Below, in pieces: positions 45,925-57,200 of a stretch of 60,581 nt of DNA. Source of the stretch: Paramarasmius palmivorus (Eukaryota > Basidiomycota > Agaricomycetes > Agaricales > Marasmiaceae); contig JAYKXP010000220.1 in NCBI GenBank assembly GCA_037176845.1, positions 1 to 60,581 of the forward strand, given 5' to 3'. The notes beneath the pieces are model-generated. The model saw only the letters and a list, made by a program, of their open reading frames with translations. It had not been told where the DNA came from and did no database searches. The position numbers and the translations under genes are program-made. The number at the start of each line of letters is the position of its first letter. Positions within the stretch are counted from its first letter, which is position 1.

Positions 45925-46462
45925 ATGTCTGCCTCTGCCGTCCAACGTCAAATCATCCTCGACCTCGCGAACCAACGAATGGACGCCGCCTTGCGCCCAG
46001 ATGACCACCCAGGATACATATACATCTTCATATTCTGGTGGGACGACTTTCCAGAACTCGGGTATAAATTCAAAGTCGGAAGATGCCACGATATCGCCAC
46101 TAGGAGGAACAGATGGAGGGCAAATTGTCCGTTTCAAGTGCAGCTGTGGACGGGATGGATCTGGGTCAATAATGTAAAGCGCGTCGGTGAGTTTTTCCTT
46201 GTTTCTTTCAGTTAGTAATTTCACTAAGTATCACGCTAGAGGAGATACTTCTCCAAATGCTTGAGATGGTGGCGCAGCGAACTTACGAAGTTTGCATCGA
46301 TTGTAAGTTTTTCTTCGTCCTCTTTCGTATGTCTGACGTTAGTCGTTAGGCTACAAACATCACACAGAAACGTTCAAGCTCGAATACAACAGCAGGGAGA
46401 TCACGGAGTTGGTTTTGGACTGGGCGGAAATGATTGATGAAGAGCTGTCTGTCAGGCATTAG
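45925..46462 (+). CDS. T5orf172-domain (GIY-YIG superfamily) protein, right copy
   Basis: Model: join(45925..46186,46240..46302,46350..46462), 145 aa, same exon layout as the left copy and the same motifs: GYIYIF (30-35), YKFKVG (47-52), Arg53, Arg60, Glu88-89, and the CIDCYKHH cluster (106-113). The intron before exon 2 is two bases shorter than on the left, yet the acceptor is kept. Coding changes are almost nil, in contrast to the frameshifted neighbours, so the gene is either under selection or the arms are homogenised by gene conversion here. It is transcribed outward. A catalytic nuclease role is inferred from the fold. Confidence 0.88.
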
Positions 46463-47293
46463 GGAGGTCGAATATACAGTCTTGATTATTGTACAGAGCT
46501 AGCAGCGAAACGCACTCAACCAACCGAAGCTTCTTATCGCCCTGATCACCCCACATCCTCTTCACCTCCGGATCCAGAATCATATATCGTGCCGTCGTTG
46601 AAGGCATTGGCATATATCAGGAAGATGGTCAAGGTGGGAGTTATCTTCTCGTTTCAAGTCAGGGTACTCATGCAATATACATAGGACTAGGAATTCTCCA
46701 TCGAACGCAAGATCGTACCTCTTTCTGGGCATTCTGGGCTCTGCAGCATTTGCTTTAGCAGTGGGAGCTTTATTGTTCGATGGGACAGAGAGCAGGATTG
46801 TACGCAGTCAAGGTACGTCGTTTTTCCTGAATAATTCGTGCTCTCTAAGGCTAACATCGAATCTGTGTAGTATAACGAAACGTGAATCGAAATCTCTAGT
46901 ACCTGCGAGTACACATGTCGTACATTGTTCATGCTCATTCGGGATGAGGTCACCACCACTACTGGATTCCAACGGTGTATGCACACCAACGCCACAATTT
47001 CCATTGATGGAAGCACTGCAACCCTTCAGCTCGATGGAAAGGAGATGAAGGTCGTTCTCACCTCGCCATCTAGTGCTTACTAGACCCAGAGCGAGGCAAA
47101 GAGAACGAGTAGCGATGTTACACCTCCGGAAGTTGATCAGGAGAACACTGGCATTAGTGTCTTGATTGCGGAAATCGGACAGGGTTCACAGACTGTTGAA
47201 GTTGTATTCATCCCCGGTTGGGGCGAAGATATAACCATCCAGACCCCGCCAAGTGTCGAGTTAAGCGCGTGGAGTTTGAGTAGTCATGATTAG
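46463..47293 (+). pseudogene. Small decayed gene, possible membrane segment (right)
   Basis: Pieces in order: PSLKALAYIRKMVK, a hydrophobic exon (GILGSAAFALAVGALLFDG), then TCEYTCRTLFMLIRDE to KEMKVVLTSPSSAY, TAG, and a C-terminal piece (ENTGVSVLIAEIGQGSQTVE). In-frame TGA (46883-46885) and TAG (47081-47083) are present. A paralogous fragment at 49913 onward has CGA where this copy has TGA. The phase of the first intron does not fit, so the model is uncertain. Function unknown. Confidence 0.5.
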
Positions 47294-48130
47294 TGTGGAT
47301 TGGTTGGGTAAAGGTGAGCTTTTGCCATCGACTGGAATACAGGGCAGACATTGATAACTTGCTAGTTCGGATCATATCTTCTACGGGACAATTTTATATG
47401 GACGGACTATCCATCTTATGATGTACAATTCGTTCAACTTCTACTTCTTTCCTAGCCTATCTCTTGCTCGTCTTCGTCGTGTACCGTTCATAATAACCCC
47501 TTCCTCTACACTTGTTCATTAAATTTATGCCGTATAGTTACTTTCACTCGTTTATCGCATCGTGACAAACAGCAACATGTGTACTTGGGATCGGATACTT
47601 GTACTTACATGAACGATTGTTACTCGGGGAGTAACAAGGTTAAAGGCCAGTGCGTAATGCTGCTGAGAGTGACCGGGGTGAATCATTGTGTCAGCTAAGC
47701 GCCAAGCGAAAGGAGTCTGAGAGACCATTGACGCTTCTCTGATGACTCCATGTGCACTGGCAATCCATTATTCTTCAATTCGACGAGTTACTTCTCATCC
47801 ACTAGTAAGTACACCGTCCAAGGCAGCGGAATTCACTTTTACCGTCTCATTTTAGGGCTCTATAAAAGCAACTGAAAAATATGGCTCAGCCGTAACCCAA
47901 AACCATAACTTCCACCCGACATCCTAGGTCCCTGGTTTGGCGAACTACTCTGTTTAACCGACCGCAACCTGACAATTTACTGTACACCAGAATAAGCCCA
48001 TATGCATGACTGAGAATAACGCAATGCATTTATCTATACACCTAAAGGTGAGATTCCTGGCTGTCTCTACGAATACTCTGTAAACTGATTCACTCAAGAA
48101 AAGCTTCTCGTCGCCGTTCCACCAAAGCTA
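47294..48130. other. Noncoding block conserved in both arms
   Basis: Inverse match to 12240-13040. No open frame of note. Confidence 0.5.
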
Positions 48131-49905
48131 CATGCCTCAAGTTGAGGCCTATCGAAGATGCCAGAGCTCGCAGTCTAGTGCGCCGTCAATCAGTGAAACG
48201 ATCACTCTTGGTCAGTTGGAGATGGGGGCAGTCCGAAGTAGTTTCCTCCTGGTTGCCAATATTCTATATATTCACTTCCCATCGTTCCGAGACTGCATCT
48301 TCTCTCGTTCACTTCAAATTGGCGGTAATCGAGAGCCATTTCGTCGAGTCTTCTTCCTTTTGCGCTCTTCCCCTTGGCCATCCCTTCCGCCTCCGCTTTC
48401 ACCTCAATCCAAAGCACCCCAAAGCCACGGTCCATGGCTTTCAATAACTCAAGAGATTTCGAGATCTCTGGAGGAGCACATAACACCACGGAGCATTCTC
48501 AAAGAGACGCAGACGACGCTACGCATACCCTTCAAAAACTTGCGGACCAAGCGGCGAAACATGCGTGTCATGACGCAGAGGCACATTACCCTCAACCCAA
48601 TTGTCAACCGAACACTCGGGTGAAAACTCTCAATAGCTTGGACGAGTGGATCAGAAATAGAGACGGACCTATCAGAGTCTACATAATGACCTTGACCATG
48701 GCCAGTGGGTCTCTATGCGTTCATCATGGACCGATATAAACGCTCTTTATGTCGCCATGAACTTGAAAGCTGGAGCCAACAGCGGTCACCAAAACCACAA
48801 CGATTTGGACGCTGGTGATTTCGTCATCGATGCAATGGGAACTAGATGGGCCGGTGAGCTTGGCAGTACATGACTATATCGATGGTTCGACTGGACAATC
48901 TCGTTATAGCCAAGCTCTCCGCCAATGACCTGAAGGATCTAGGAGAATTAAAAGCGCAGTTGGAGAGAACGCTGCAGGAGAGGTTGTTAGAGATGACGGA
49001 GAGGTCATTTAGAGCGACTTCTTCTTGAGAAGTGTCGGAAAGGCGTTCTTGAGATCGTTGGAAGATCGCTGCAAAGGTGTCACGATAAAAGATGATGCTG
49101 TTCGAAGGGGACTAAGACTTTTTGGTCCAAAGGAGAAGCGGAATAGTGTTTTCGGTTGGAGCTGGTGAAGAAGCACAAGGAGCTACGCATGGGAGAACTT
49201 AACTACGGTTGTTAATAGTGCCTGGTCACCTCAAGGGTCCTTTCATGGGAACTCAGCTTGGTCCTTTGAAGAGGCTGCTCGGGTCGGAGAACGTCATGTT
49301 AGACATGTGGAACCAAAAGCTCACAATACATGGATCTTTGGCCGACTTCCAAGCGGCACAACAATCGGTCAAGAAAGTCTGAATGCCTCACCTTACACCC
49401 GGAATTGCATCATGTCCAGTCTGCTTAGGCCAAGTCGAGCTCCCTATTCGCCTATCCTGCAGACATACATACTGTCGTGCGTGTCTAGCAAATTACCTCC
49501 TTAGTTCCAAGATCACCGATTCTTCCCTCTGTCGTGTTTGGGTGACGAAGCAAGATGTTCGTTGGGTATCCCCACTTCCGTTGTAAGGGATATACTTCCC
49601 CTAGGTGAATTTGAGGCCATCTTTGCAGCAGCCCTTTCGGCGAACGACGATGAACACTCAAAAGAATTCCATTATTGTCCTTCCCCCGACTGCGTGCAAG
49701 TCTACCGTCCTGCACCTGCAGGGACAGTCTTACAATGCCCTTCGTGTCTTACAAGGATATGTCCGGAATGTCATGTGGAGTATCACGATGGGTTTGGGTG
49801 TCCTGAGAAGGACGGTGGCGATAGACTGTTCAGGGAGTAGATGGACAAACACGGTGTGAAGAATTTTCCAGGTTGCAAGGTTCCGATAGAGAGGAATGAG
49901 GGTTC
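48131..49905 (+). pseudogene. RBR E3 ubiquitin ligase, copy R1, truncated in RING2
   Basis: Partner of L2. N-terminal pieces (MPQVEAYRRCQSSQSSAPS, later WVSMRSSWTDINALYVAMN) are followed by frameshifted linker and RING1 (49383-49586, CPVC and CRHTYCRAC) and an in-frame IBR (49538-49840, CPSPDC to CPEC). The shared TAG is at 49838-49840. Only the first two Cys of RING2 follow before the sequence switches at about 49905 to an unrelated fragment, so the catalytic Cys is missing. Non-functional. Confidence 0.82.
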
Positions 49906-50680
49906 TGCGTAGCATAACGAGACGCGACTCGATATATAGTACCTGCGAGTACGCATGTAGTACATGGTTCGTAGCTTAGGGAACCGGAGGTGGGACATGT
50001 CTAACATTGAGGGTCTCATGAACGAGGATCTCATGTATCGAGCGGGGTGAAAGTACGCAGGTAGTTTACACGTTCCCAGTATATGTTGAATATATGATAC
50101 ATTCCTCGTCGTACAAAACTCCATGCCCAAGAGCAGGTTCATTTTTCTTCAATCCACATATTGGTGACTACACGCTCGCAATTTCAGACTCTGGGCTATA
50201 AGCCAATGCGGTACCATAAGAGCTGTTGTTCCAGCGCTGAAATCGTTGGTAGAAGTAGCACCTAGAGAATCGAGAAAGATGATTAGTCATAGACAATGGC
50301 TTTTGGTAGTACATGACATACCGAGAGCGTTTCCTTCTGTATACATGTGTGGTCGTATATCTGGTGAAGATCTGAGCATCATAATCAGGCTTCAAGAAGA
50401 TCTAGACGACCAACTCCATTAATATAGCGCCTCGTCTTGATTTACCATCCCACCGGAACCAAATCGCTACCCTAGCACCCCAAAGTACCCACGGAAGTCT
50501 CAATACCATCTCTTGGAATGGGTTCATCCACAGAGCTTGGGGCGCTCTTGAACACGGCGCGGCGCTCATGATTGACTCTATGAACGACGAGGTCTCAGGC
50601 TTCAGGAGGATGGTTAGGTGAAGGAAACGCTGACCTAGTGTGTTCAACCCCGATGGTACTGGTAACGCCTCGGTGTACAT
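49906..50680 (+). pseudogene. Right-only block starting with a paralog of the small decayed gene
   Basis: From 49905 the sequence follows the exon after the intron at about 46870: splice-like TGCGTAG, then NET, an Arg codon CGA (49925-49927) and STCEYA. Similarity fades by about 50000. The remainder up to 50680 has no recognised gene. It replaces the left-only block 7890-10072. Confidence 0.45.
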
Positions 50681-51690
50681 ACAATCTTTCTTGGCGGTCG
50701 GTGAGCACTCCGAGCGAGAGATATAGAATACATAACTCACATGAAGAATCGCTAGTCTTCTGGTACCGGAATCAACCCCACAACCTGTTTAAATGTCGCT
50801 TCATTCAGCCGAGAGTAGTAGGGCCAGATCGTCATGATAACTTCAGGCCATTAGTGGAGGATCCACCATCCTCCGGCAAGTCTAAAATCGTGGAAGAGGT
50901 GTTTTTATCCTTCTAGTAACCGGTTCTATTCCTGTAATTGGATGAAAATGGTGTCCTTGAACGTCAAATTTACAGAAACTCACGGTTACTTCGATTGCGA
51001 TAATACACCTTCTCCGCGGAATCAGGATTCCTAGAAAAGGTGACCATAGTTACGTTGATTATTCGTTTGCTTGAGATTTAGACGAGCTTGAATCCGTGAG
51101 TTTGGTCGGGGAAAGGTCGGATAGATGACTGACAGTGATGGTGGTTTGGGAATAAGGCGCGTCAACGCTGTCCGGCTTGACCTCGACCACCATCATTATG
51201 ACGATTCACAAATTGCAATCGCTTTGAGCTTCCCCCTCACTTCACAGAAACTTCCACCTCGTCAGCATCTTCTTCTTCCTGTGGATACAGAGGCTGGGAA
51301 CAAAAGATAGGTACGTCTACCGTCCTCCTCACCTTCGTGACCGCTGACCGTGAACACGCTCCCATGTAGACCTCAACTAAAACGACGACGACAATACCTC
51401 CGGTTTGACTGTTAAGTCAGGCTCAAGCCACACTCTGGTGGACGTTCCGCATAACACGAGCATCGTAACGAAATTGATGGAACCATACCAACATGGGATA
51501 TGGACGAGTCTTCGGGGCATGGTACGGAGTGGATATGTTGATGAAAAAGAAGACGGAAGATAGCAAGGTGAGCTATATCTCGTGTTCTTCTTTGCCTTGT
51601 TCAACTTGCTCATCAATCTAGCTTTCCACCGATGTCGACATGCTCAAGATCCCTGTCCGGCGCAGGTAGTACTCATGCCGTCCATCTCGT
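50681..51690. other. Shared arm sequence without a recognisable gene
   Basis: Inverse match to about 6870-7890. Short frames such as 51125-51310 (+) have no motif. Confidence 0.45.
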
Positions 51691-51699
51691 CTCAATAGA

Positions 51700-54060
51700 G
51701 TCGACCCAGAAGTCGTGGAGGCAAGTAAAACGCTGTACATCTCCACAAAAGTGATATTCACCGTTCTTTCTAGCCAATTGTGAACCTATACACCGAATAG
51801 CTACTCAAGTCCAACACCGTACCAGCGTTTGTCCAACCTGGTCGCTGGCAGGTTCATGGATCCTCGGCGTCCCTCATACTGCACATTCCATCTTTCATCA
51901 ATGGCCTCCACACGTTCGTTCCGACCGACTATTCACAGAGATCAACATCGAAGCTTATGAACCCTTTCCTGGACCTCTTTCGAGGAACCGCGACAAGTCC
52001 ACTCAGAAATGCTGCTGCGCATGATGCTTCTCGTAGAGTTCTACCACGACTTTACGTCTCAAGAGATCTCACCGGCAATCGAAGATACCCATGGCCACGA
52101 GGAATCCTTCGCTGGCGAATCGGAATGGTTTTCACCTTTAGTGAAGAGAAAGAGGCAGCCACTTCTGTGGCTCTTACGACCGTAGAAAAGTCCGAGGCCG
52201 TCGAAGACGAGGAGTGGGCAGAGGAACGCTCGCAGTTTGTCGGGGTAAGAGAGGAATGGAAGAGTAAGATGCACGAGGAAATGGAGAAGGTGTGGGACAT
52301 GGACAACGGGCTAACGCTGCGGGGGTTCTCTGCGTTCTCTGCGGTCACGGTCATGATCTCCAGGTTGTAGCCCATACAGAGCAGCACCAGCGGATGCAAC
52401 ACGTTTCTCTCCAGGGTCGAGAAACTGGACCAGAACTGCACACACTCACGGCTGCCATGACAGAGATACAAGTGACACTCGGCGGAGGCAACACAGCAGG
52501 CAGAGGAAAGTTTGAACGCGTTGAGCGAACATCCCGGCTTCCTTTCTCACCTCTTGACTCTCGTGCTCAATCAGACTCAAGATTGCGCTGTCCGGCTTTC
52601 GGCCAGTGTATATCTCAAGAACCTAGTAAAGCTAAGATGGGAAGAGGTATGTTGCAGATGTTTTTCCATATCGTGTCACTCAGCCGTGCTATAGGACGTA
52701 CAGCCACTTGCAGAACAGGACAAGGCAACCCTACGATTGCGGCTTGTACCAACGCCTTCATTGCCTTCTCAATTGAAGAGAGTCAACCTAGGTCGTCGAG
52801 GCAAGTGCAATGCTATCTCCTCAAAGAGTGATATTCACCATTCCTTCCAGTTGTTTGTGAAACTATACACTGAACAACTACTTGAATCCAATGCTGTTCC
52901 AGCATTTTTCCAAGGCGTCTGGTCGCTGGTATGTTCCAACAGACTCACCAGGTCTCGGACGATCCTCTGGTTTCGCAGTGTCTCCGATTCCTTTCCACCG
53001 CAATCCGCCCCGGTCACTACACCCAACTTTTCATCACGACTAGTGCTGAGACTATATCTACCCTGGTTGAGGGCGTCGTCGTTCCCAATGTATGTATCTC
53101 CTTTTATGCTGTGCCTTGACCTACCTCTAATCCTTTGTTCAGGTTTCTCTCCGGAAACATGAGCTAGAGCAATTCGGAGACGACCCTCTCGAATTCATCC
53201 ATCTTGACCTCTCCATCGGTGGTGCAGGAGCAGGAGGAGCAGGAGTATCTAATGAGGGCGTTACCCGTCGTCAGGCAGCTGCAGATGTTGTCAAGGCTCT
53301 CGTTGGTACCGGAGGCGGTGAGGGCGAGAAGATCACGACCAGCATCGTCGGCAACTGGATCGAGCGAGGCCTTGCTCAGTATGTTCAATTTGGCAAGAGC
53401 GCGGACGGCGAAGGGTGGAAGGTCAAAGCAGTGCAATCTACTTCCAGGTACTGCACTTGCTTCAGGTGGAACGACTCAACATGATGTTTACGTCGACGAA
53501 CGCACTCGTTGATGTTGTCAAGTTCTTCTCGGACCATGTGTATGAAGATTTGCAAGCTCAGGCCAATGCACATCCCATATTGCAGGGGGATGCTATCCGG
53601 TTCTTGTACACATTCCGAAACCAAGTATGTAAGAGGCCACCTACATTAGGCCGTTAGTCATTACTGATTCCTCAAATAGCTCACTAAACAACAACTGCCG
53701 CTTTCTGTTCTTCCACTGCGAGCGAGGCACCTGGTCAAAGTCAGAGGCTGTATGTCCCATGCTCCCGTCCATTGACTAGCCCTCACAATATACGTGCTCG
53801 AGTCGAAGAAACAGTCGCTCTGATTGCGGAGCTCGACCTTCCTTCAAGGTGGCCTGATCTCATCGACGTACGTCATTCAGAACTTGTGAATTAAATGTCT
53901 CGTTGATTTTTTATCGTTACAGCAACTCGTCGGCTCCTTACAGACATCAGACTCTAATACCATCCTCGGCGTCCTTCATCGTACCCATTCCTCGACCTCT
54001 TCCGAAGAACCGCGACAAGTCTACTCAAAAATGCACCCCCTACATCCGAGAAATCACTCA
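51700..54060 (+). pseudogene. CSE1: CSE1/exportin-2 pseudogene array (right inner)
   Basis: Pieces in order: KLMNPFLDLFRGTATS (about 51950), a foreign acidic insert (52130-52370), the N-terminal ALSEHPGFLSHLLTLVLNQT with SVYLKNLVKLRWEE (52510-52650), DVQPLAEQDKA, LFVKLYTEQLLESNAVPAFF (52845-52920), SDDPLVSQCLRFLSTA, TISTLVEGVVVPN, the Gly/Ala linker with RRQAAADVVKALVGTGGG (53160-53340), ALVDVVKFFSD...RFLYTFRNQ (53500-53625), and N-terminal pieces again (about 53800-54050). Frameshifts and stops separate them. Intron remnants with GT..AG ends survive between several pieces. It is the longest CSE1 relic here but lacks the C-terminal half. Confidence 0.82.
52130..52372 (+). other. Acidic ORF segment inserted in the CSE1 relic
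   Basis: Within the frame 51957-52370, residues from TFSEEKEAATSVALTTVEKS to the end (including EEWKSKMHEEMEKVWDMDN) do not fit CSE1 at that point. It is absent from the left arm because of the 1.2-kb gap. Origin unknown; it could be a divergent CSE1 piece. Confidence 0.35.
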
Positions 54061-54066
54061 AAAGGC

Positions 54067-54233
54067 AAAAGGCAGCTCACCAGGCAAAAGGCAGCTCACC
54101 AGGCAAAAGGCAGCTCACCAGGCAAAAGGCAGCTCACCAGGCAAAAGGCAGCTTACCAGGCAAAAGGCAGCTCACCAGGCAAAAGGCAGCTCACCAGGCA
54201 AAAGGCAGCTCACCAGGCAAAAGGCAGCCCAGC
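54067..54233. repeat. 19-bp minisatellite, about nine units, open in three frames
   Basis: Unit CAAAAGGCAGCTCACCAGG, period 19, starts at 54066 and repeats nearly perfectly. Because 19 is not divisible by 3 and the unit has no stop, a 57-bp super-period gives a 19-residue Lys/Gln/Ser-rich peptide repeat in every plus frame. The left arm has only about two degenerate units near 5625-5660. Confidence 0.9.
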
Positions 54234-54240
54234 ACTGTAT

Positions 54241-55557
54241 TTAGCCACACTGGCAAAGATGGCGAGGGATGTTGTCGGTTTGCTTCATAAACGCAAACCG
54301 AAGTGTACAGGCCATTCGATAGTCTTTGCACAACACACTCTCATATGGTATACCGGTGTATAATAGGGCTGCACAGGATATTGAGTCGTTGAAGGCGACT
54401 CTCTAGCGTCAAGGAAAGAGGACTATGACTATATCGATGGTTAGGCTGGACAATATGGTTATAGCCACGCTCTCGGCAGATGACCTGAAGGATCTTGGAG
54501 AACTAAAGGCCGAGTTGGAGCAGGCAAAAGGCAGCACAAGAGAACGTTGCAGGGAGAGGTGGTCAGAGACGACGGAGATCTAGAAGTCGTTTGGAGCGAC
54601 TTCTTTTTGCGAAGTGATGGAAGAGCGTTCCTAAGATTGTTAGAGGAACGCTTTCGGGGTGTTACTATAGAAGACGATGCCGTTCGAAGGAGACCTTTTG
54701 GTCCAAAAGAGAAGCGGACGGAACAAAGCACAAGGAGCTACGCACGGGGGAACCACGATCGTTAATAATACCTGGACACCCTTCCTGGGAACTCAGCTGG
54801 GACCTTTGAAGAAGCTGCTTGGGTCGGAGAACGTCATGTTGGACATGTGGAATCAAAAACTCACAATACGTGGATCTTTAGCGGGACTTTCAAGCGGCAC
54901 AACAGTCCTTCAAGAAAGTCCAAATGCCTCACCTTACACCCGGAATCGCATCCTGTCCAGTCTGTTTTGGCCAAGTCGAGCTTCCTATACGCTTATCCTG
55001 CGGACACACGTACTGTCACGCGTGTTTGGCAAACTACCTCCTTGCTTCCAAGGATCATCGATTGTTTGGGCGACGAAGCAAGATGTTCGTTGGGTATTCC
55101 GATTTCCGGTGCGACTCAGGATATACTTCCCCTAGGCGAATTCGAAGCCATCGTCGAAGCAGCCGTTTCGGCGCACGTCGATGAACACTCAAAAGAATTC
55201 CATCATTGTCCTTCCCCCGACTGCATGTAAGTCTACCGTCCTGCACCTGCAGGGACAGTCTTACAATGCCCTTCGTGTCTTACAAGGATATGTCCGGAAT
55301 GTCATGTGGAGTATCACGATGGGTTTGGGTGTCCTGAGAAGGACGGTGGCGATAGACTGTTCAGGGAGTAGATGGACAAACACGGTGTGAAGAATTGTCC
55401 AGGTTGCAAGGTTCCGATAGAGAGGAATGAGGGTTGTAATCATGTCACGTGTACGAGGTGTAGGACGCACATCTGCTGGGTGTGCTTGGAGACCTTTGCC
55501 AAGGGAGAAGGTATTTATGGACATATGCGGAGTGAGCATGGGGGCATCGGTGTGTAG
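54241..55557 (+). pseudogene. RBR E3 ubiquitin ligase, copy R2
   Basis: Partner of L1. It contains an N-terminal stretch (54241-54400) missing from L1 but matched in L2. The start-like MTISMVRLDNMV is at 54425. The 19-bp insertion lies at about 54520-54540. A 1-nt insertion before RING1 (GSLAGLSS), a 14-nt deletion after LLASKDH and other indels break the frame. CAA has become TAA at 55228-55230 within the IBR. The shared TAG is at 55369-55371, followed by an intact RING2 (55372-55557) identical to L1 at protein level. Confidence 0.85.
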
Positions 55558-55560
55558 ATC

Positions 55561-56510
55561 AGGATGTACTATCAGGTATTTACATAGACGGATTCAGTAC
55601 TTATAATTTGCTTATTTGCTTAGCTTACTGTGTATGTGCCACTAACATGCGGGTGTATTGATCATGAATAACAATAATGTACACGAGTTGACTACACATG
55701 TACATTGACGATTCCATAGCGGACGCCCACTCCAACATCCAGGGCGCCATCCACGAGAGGTAACCCATACCCTACAGCTTGTCGTTTCAGTACTGAGTAC
55801 TGAGTCGGGAGCCGATGGCATTGGCGTGAATTTCCCTGAGCTAAAACGTCAGAGAAAGCAAGCAAAAGTCGAGGGAGGCGTGCCTTGACATCAAGAAAAG
55901 ACGCCGTATCGTGTATCGTAGTGTCTTCCGAGTTCGATCGGTATGTATATATATCATGGACCTCGACGACAGCTGGGAGTAGAGCGTAGTCAATCAATAA
56001 GTACGACACTGGGGTTTAAAAACTTAAGCGCACAGTCTAGATGTCCTGGTGATAGGAAAGGAAGGATCCAGAGTTCAGGTTGCGTCTGTGATCAACTTGA
56101 AGAATGTCAATGACGCGTGGATGGGCCAGAAGCGACTGCTATGTCTTGAGCCTAGGCGAACCGCGCGCTGTTGAAGGCAATCAATTGCTGACTGGATGGT
56201 AGTTCTCGGATGGACCACGTACCGTGTCTCGTCTCTTAACGAACATAAGCCCATCCATGGTTCACTTTTACTGCGAAAAGGAACTTGCAGATCCAGAGCA
56301 CTAGCTCTCGTGTAAATGATTTGACAGCGTAAGTGAGACCGCTCAAATGTCACAAAATCTCTTGTGGATCCGAGGATGTGAAAGATGGCTCGAATGTCTT
56401 CGCTGATACCACAATAAGTATGGGATCGAGCAGCTCTACCAAAGTGCGAGCTTTTGAATGGTCGAGGTTGAACGTTGGGCAATTTGGGGACGTACTATAT
56501 GCTCGCCCAC
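55561..56510 (-). pseudogene. Unknown ORF remnant conserved in both arms (right)
   Basis: Minus-strand frames 55692-56009 and 56075-56482 correspond to left 4021-4320 and 3493-3861. The last about 80 residues (ASFLDVKARLPRLLLAFSD) are nearly identical; the start of the other frame is shifted. No family recognised. Confidence 0.35.
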
Positions 56511-57200
56511 CTACGCTCTGAGATATTTCTGCCATGTATTGGTGGTATATAGGAAATGGATCCTGTGTGACGCTAATTAAGCATAATTCTCTGATCATGA
56601 CGAACAGCCTGCAAACTCACCGACTCAATAACAGCATCCCAACGATGATATTCCTATTCACGTCCCGCAGAAGCCAGACATTTCCTCCAATAGCGTTGAT
56701 CCATATCTTGAAGAGGGTCTGATAGGGTGTGTTGACGAGTCGAGGAAGGCAGACGATGGTGGTATGGGAATAAGGCGCGCGACGCGTCTCTGCTGCTGAC
56801 GACCATGTTCCTCGACATCATCCTCTTCCTATCTCCTTGCAAGCACACTCTTCCCAATCTCCTTGATCATCATTCAAGGAGCAAGTGAAAGGTACGTTCC
56901 ATTTACTTTGCTGCTCCCAGGCAGCTTACTGATACGCTTGGTTACTTTTCCGCAGGTCCCGTCTCACTCGATCCCGACATGTACAACCTCAGATCGGACC
57001 TTCATCCATCTTACAAGCCCAAACAATAGACCCACATATGGCATCATATATGACCGTTTATCGACCATTTTAGCCTCCAGTGTCATGTAACAAACCAGGG
57101 CTATCATCCACTGACAAAAGTCGTCGTTGCCGGGGTATGTACCTTCTAGATCTTTAAATTTCATGCTGAGGCCTGACCTGACCACCTATTATCGTCCTTC
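56511..57200. other. Shared arm sequence, unrecognised
   Basis: Inverse match to 2801-3492. No supported gene. Confidence 0.45.

Noticed and set aside
50402..50740. 112-codon minus frame in the right-only block
   Set aside because: No motif, no splice structure and no partner on the left.
54067..54233. CRISPR-like array
   Set aside because: Units are contiguous with no spacers; this is a minisatellite in a eukaryotic sequence.
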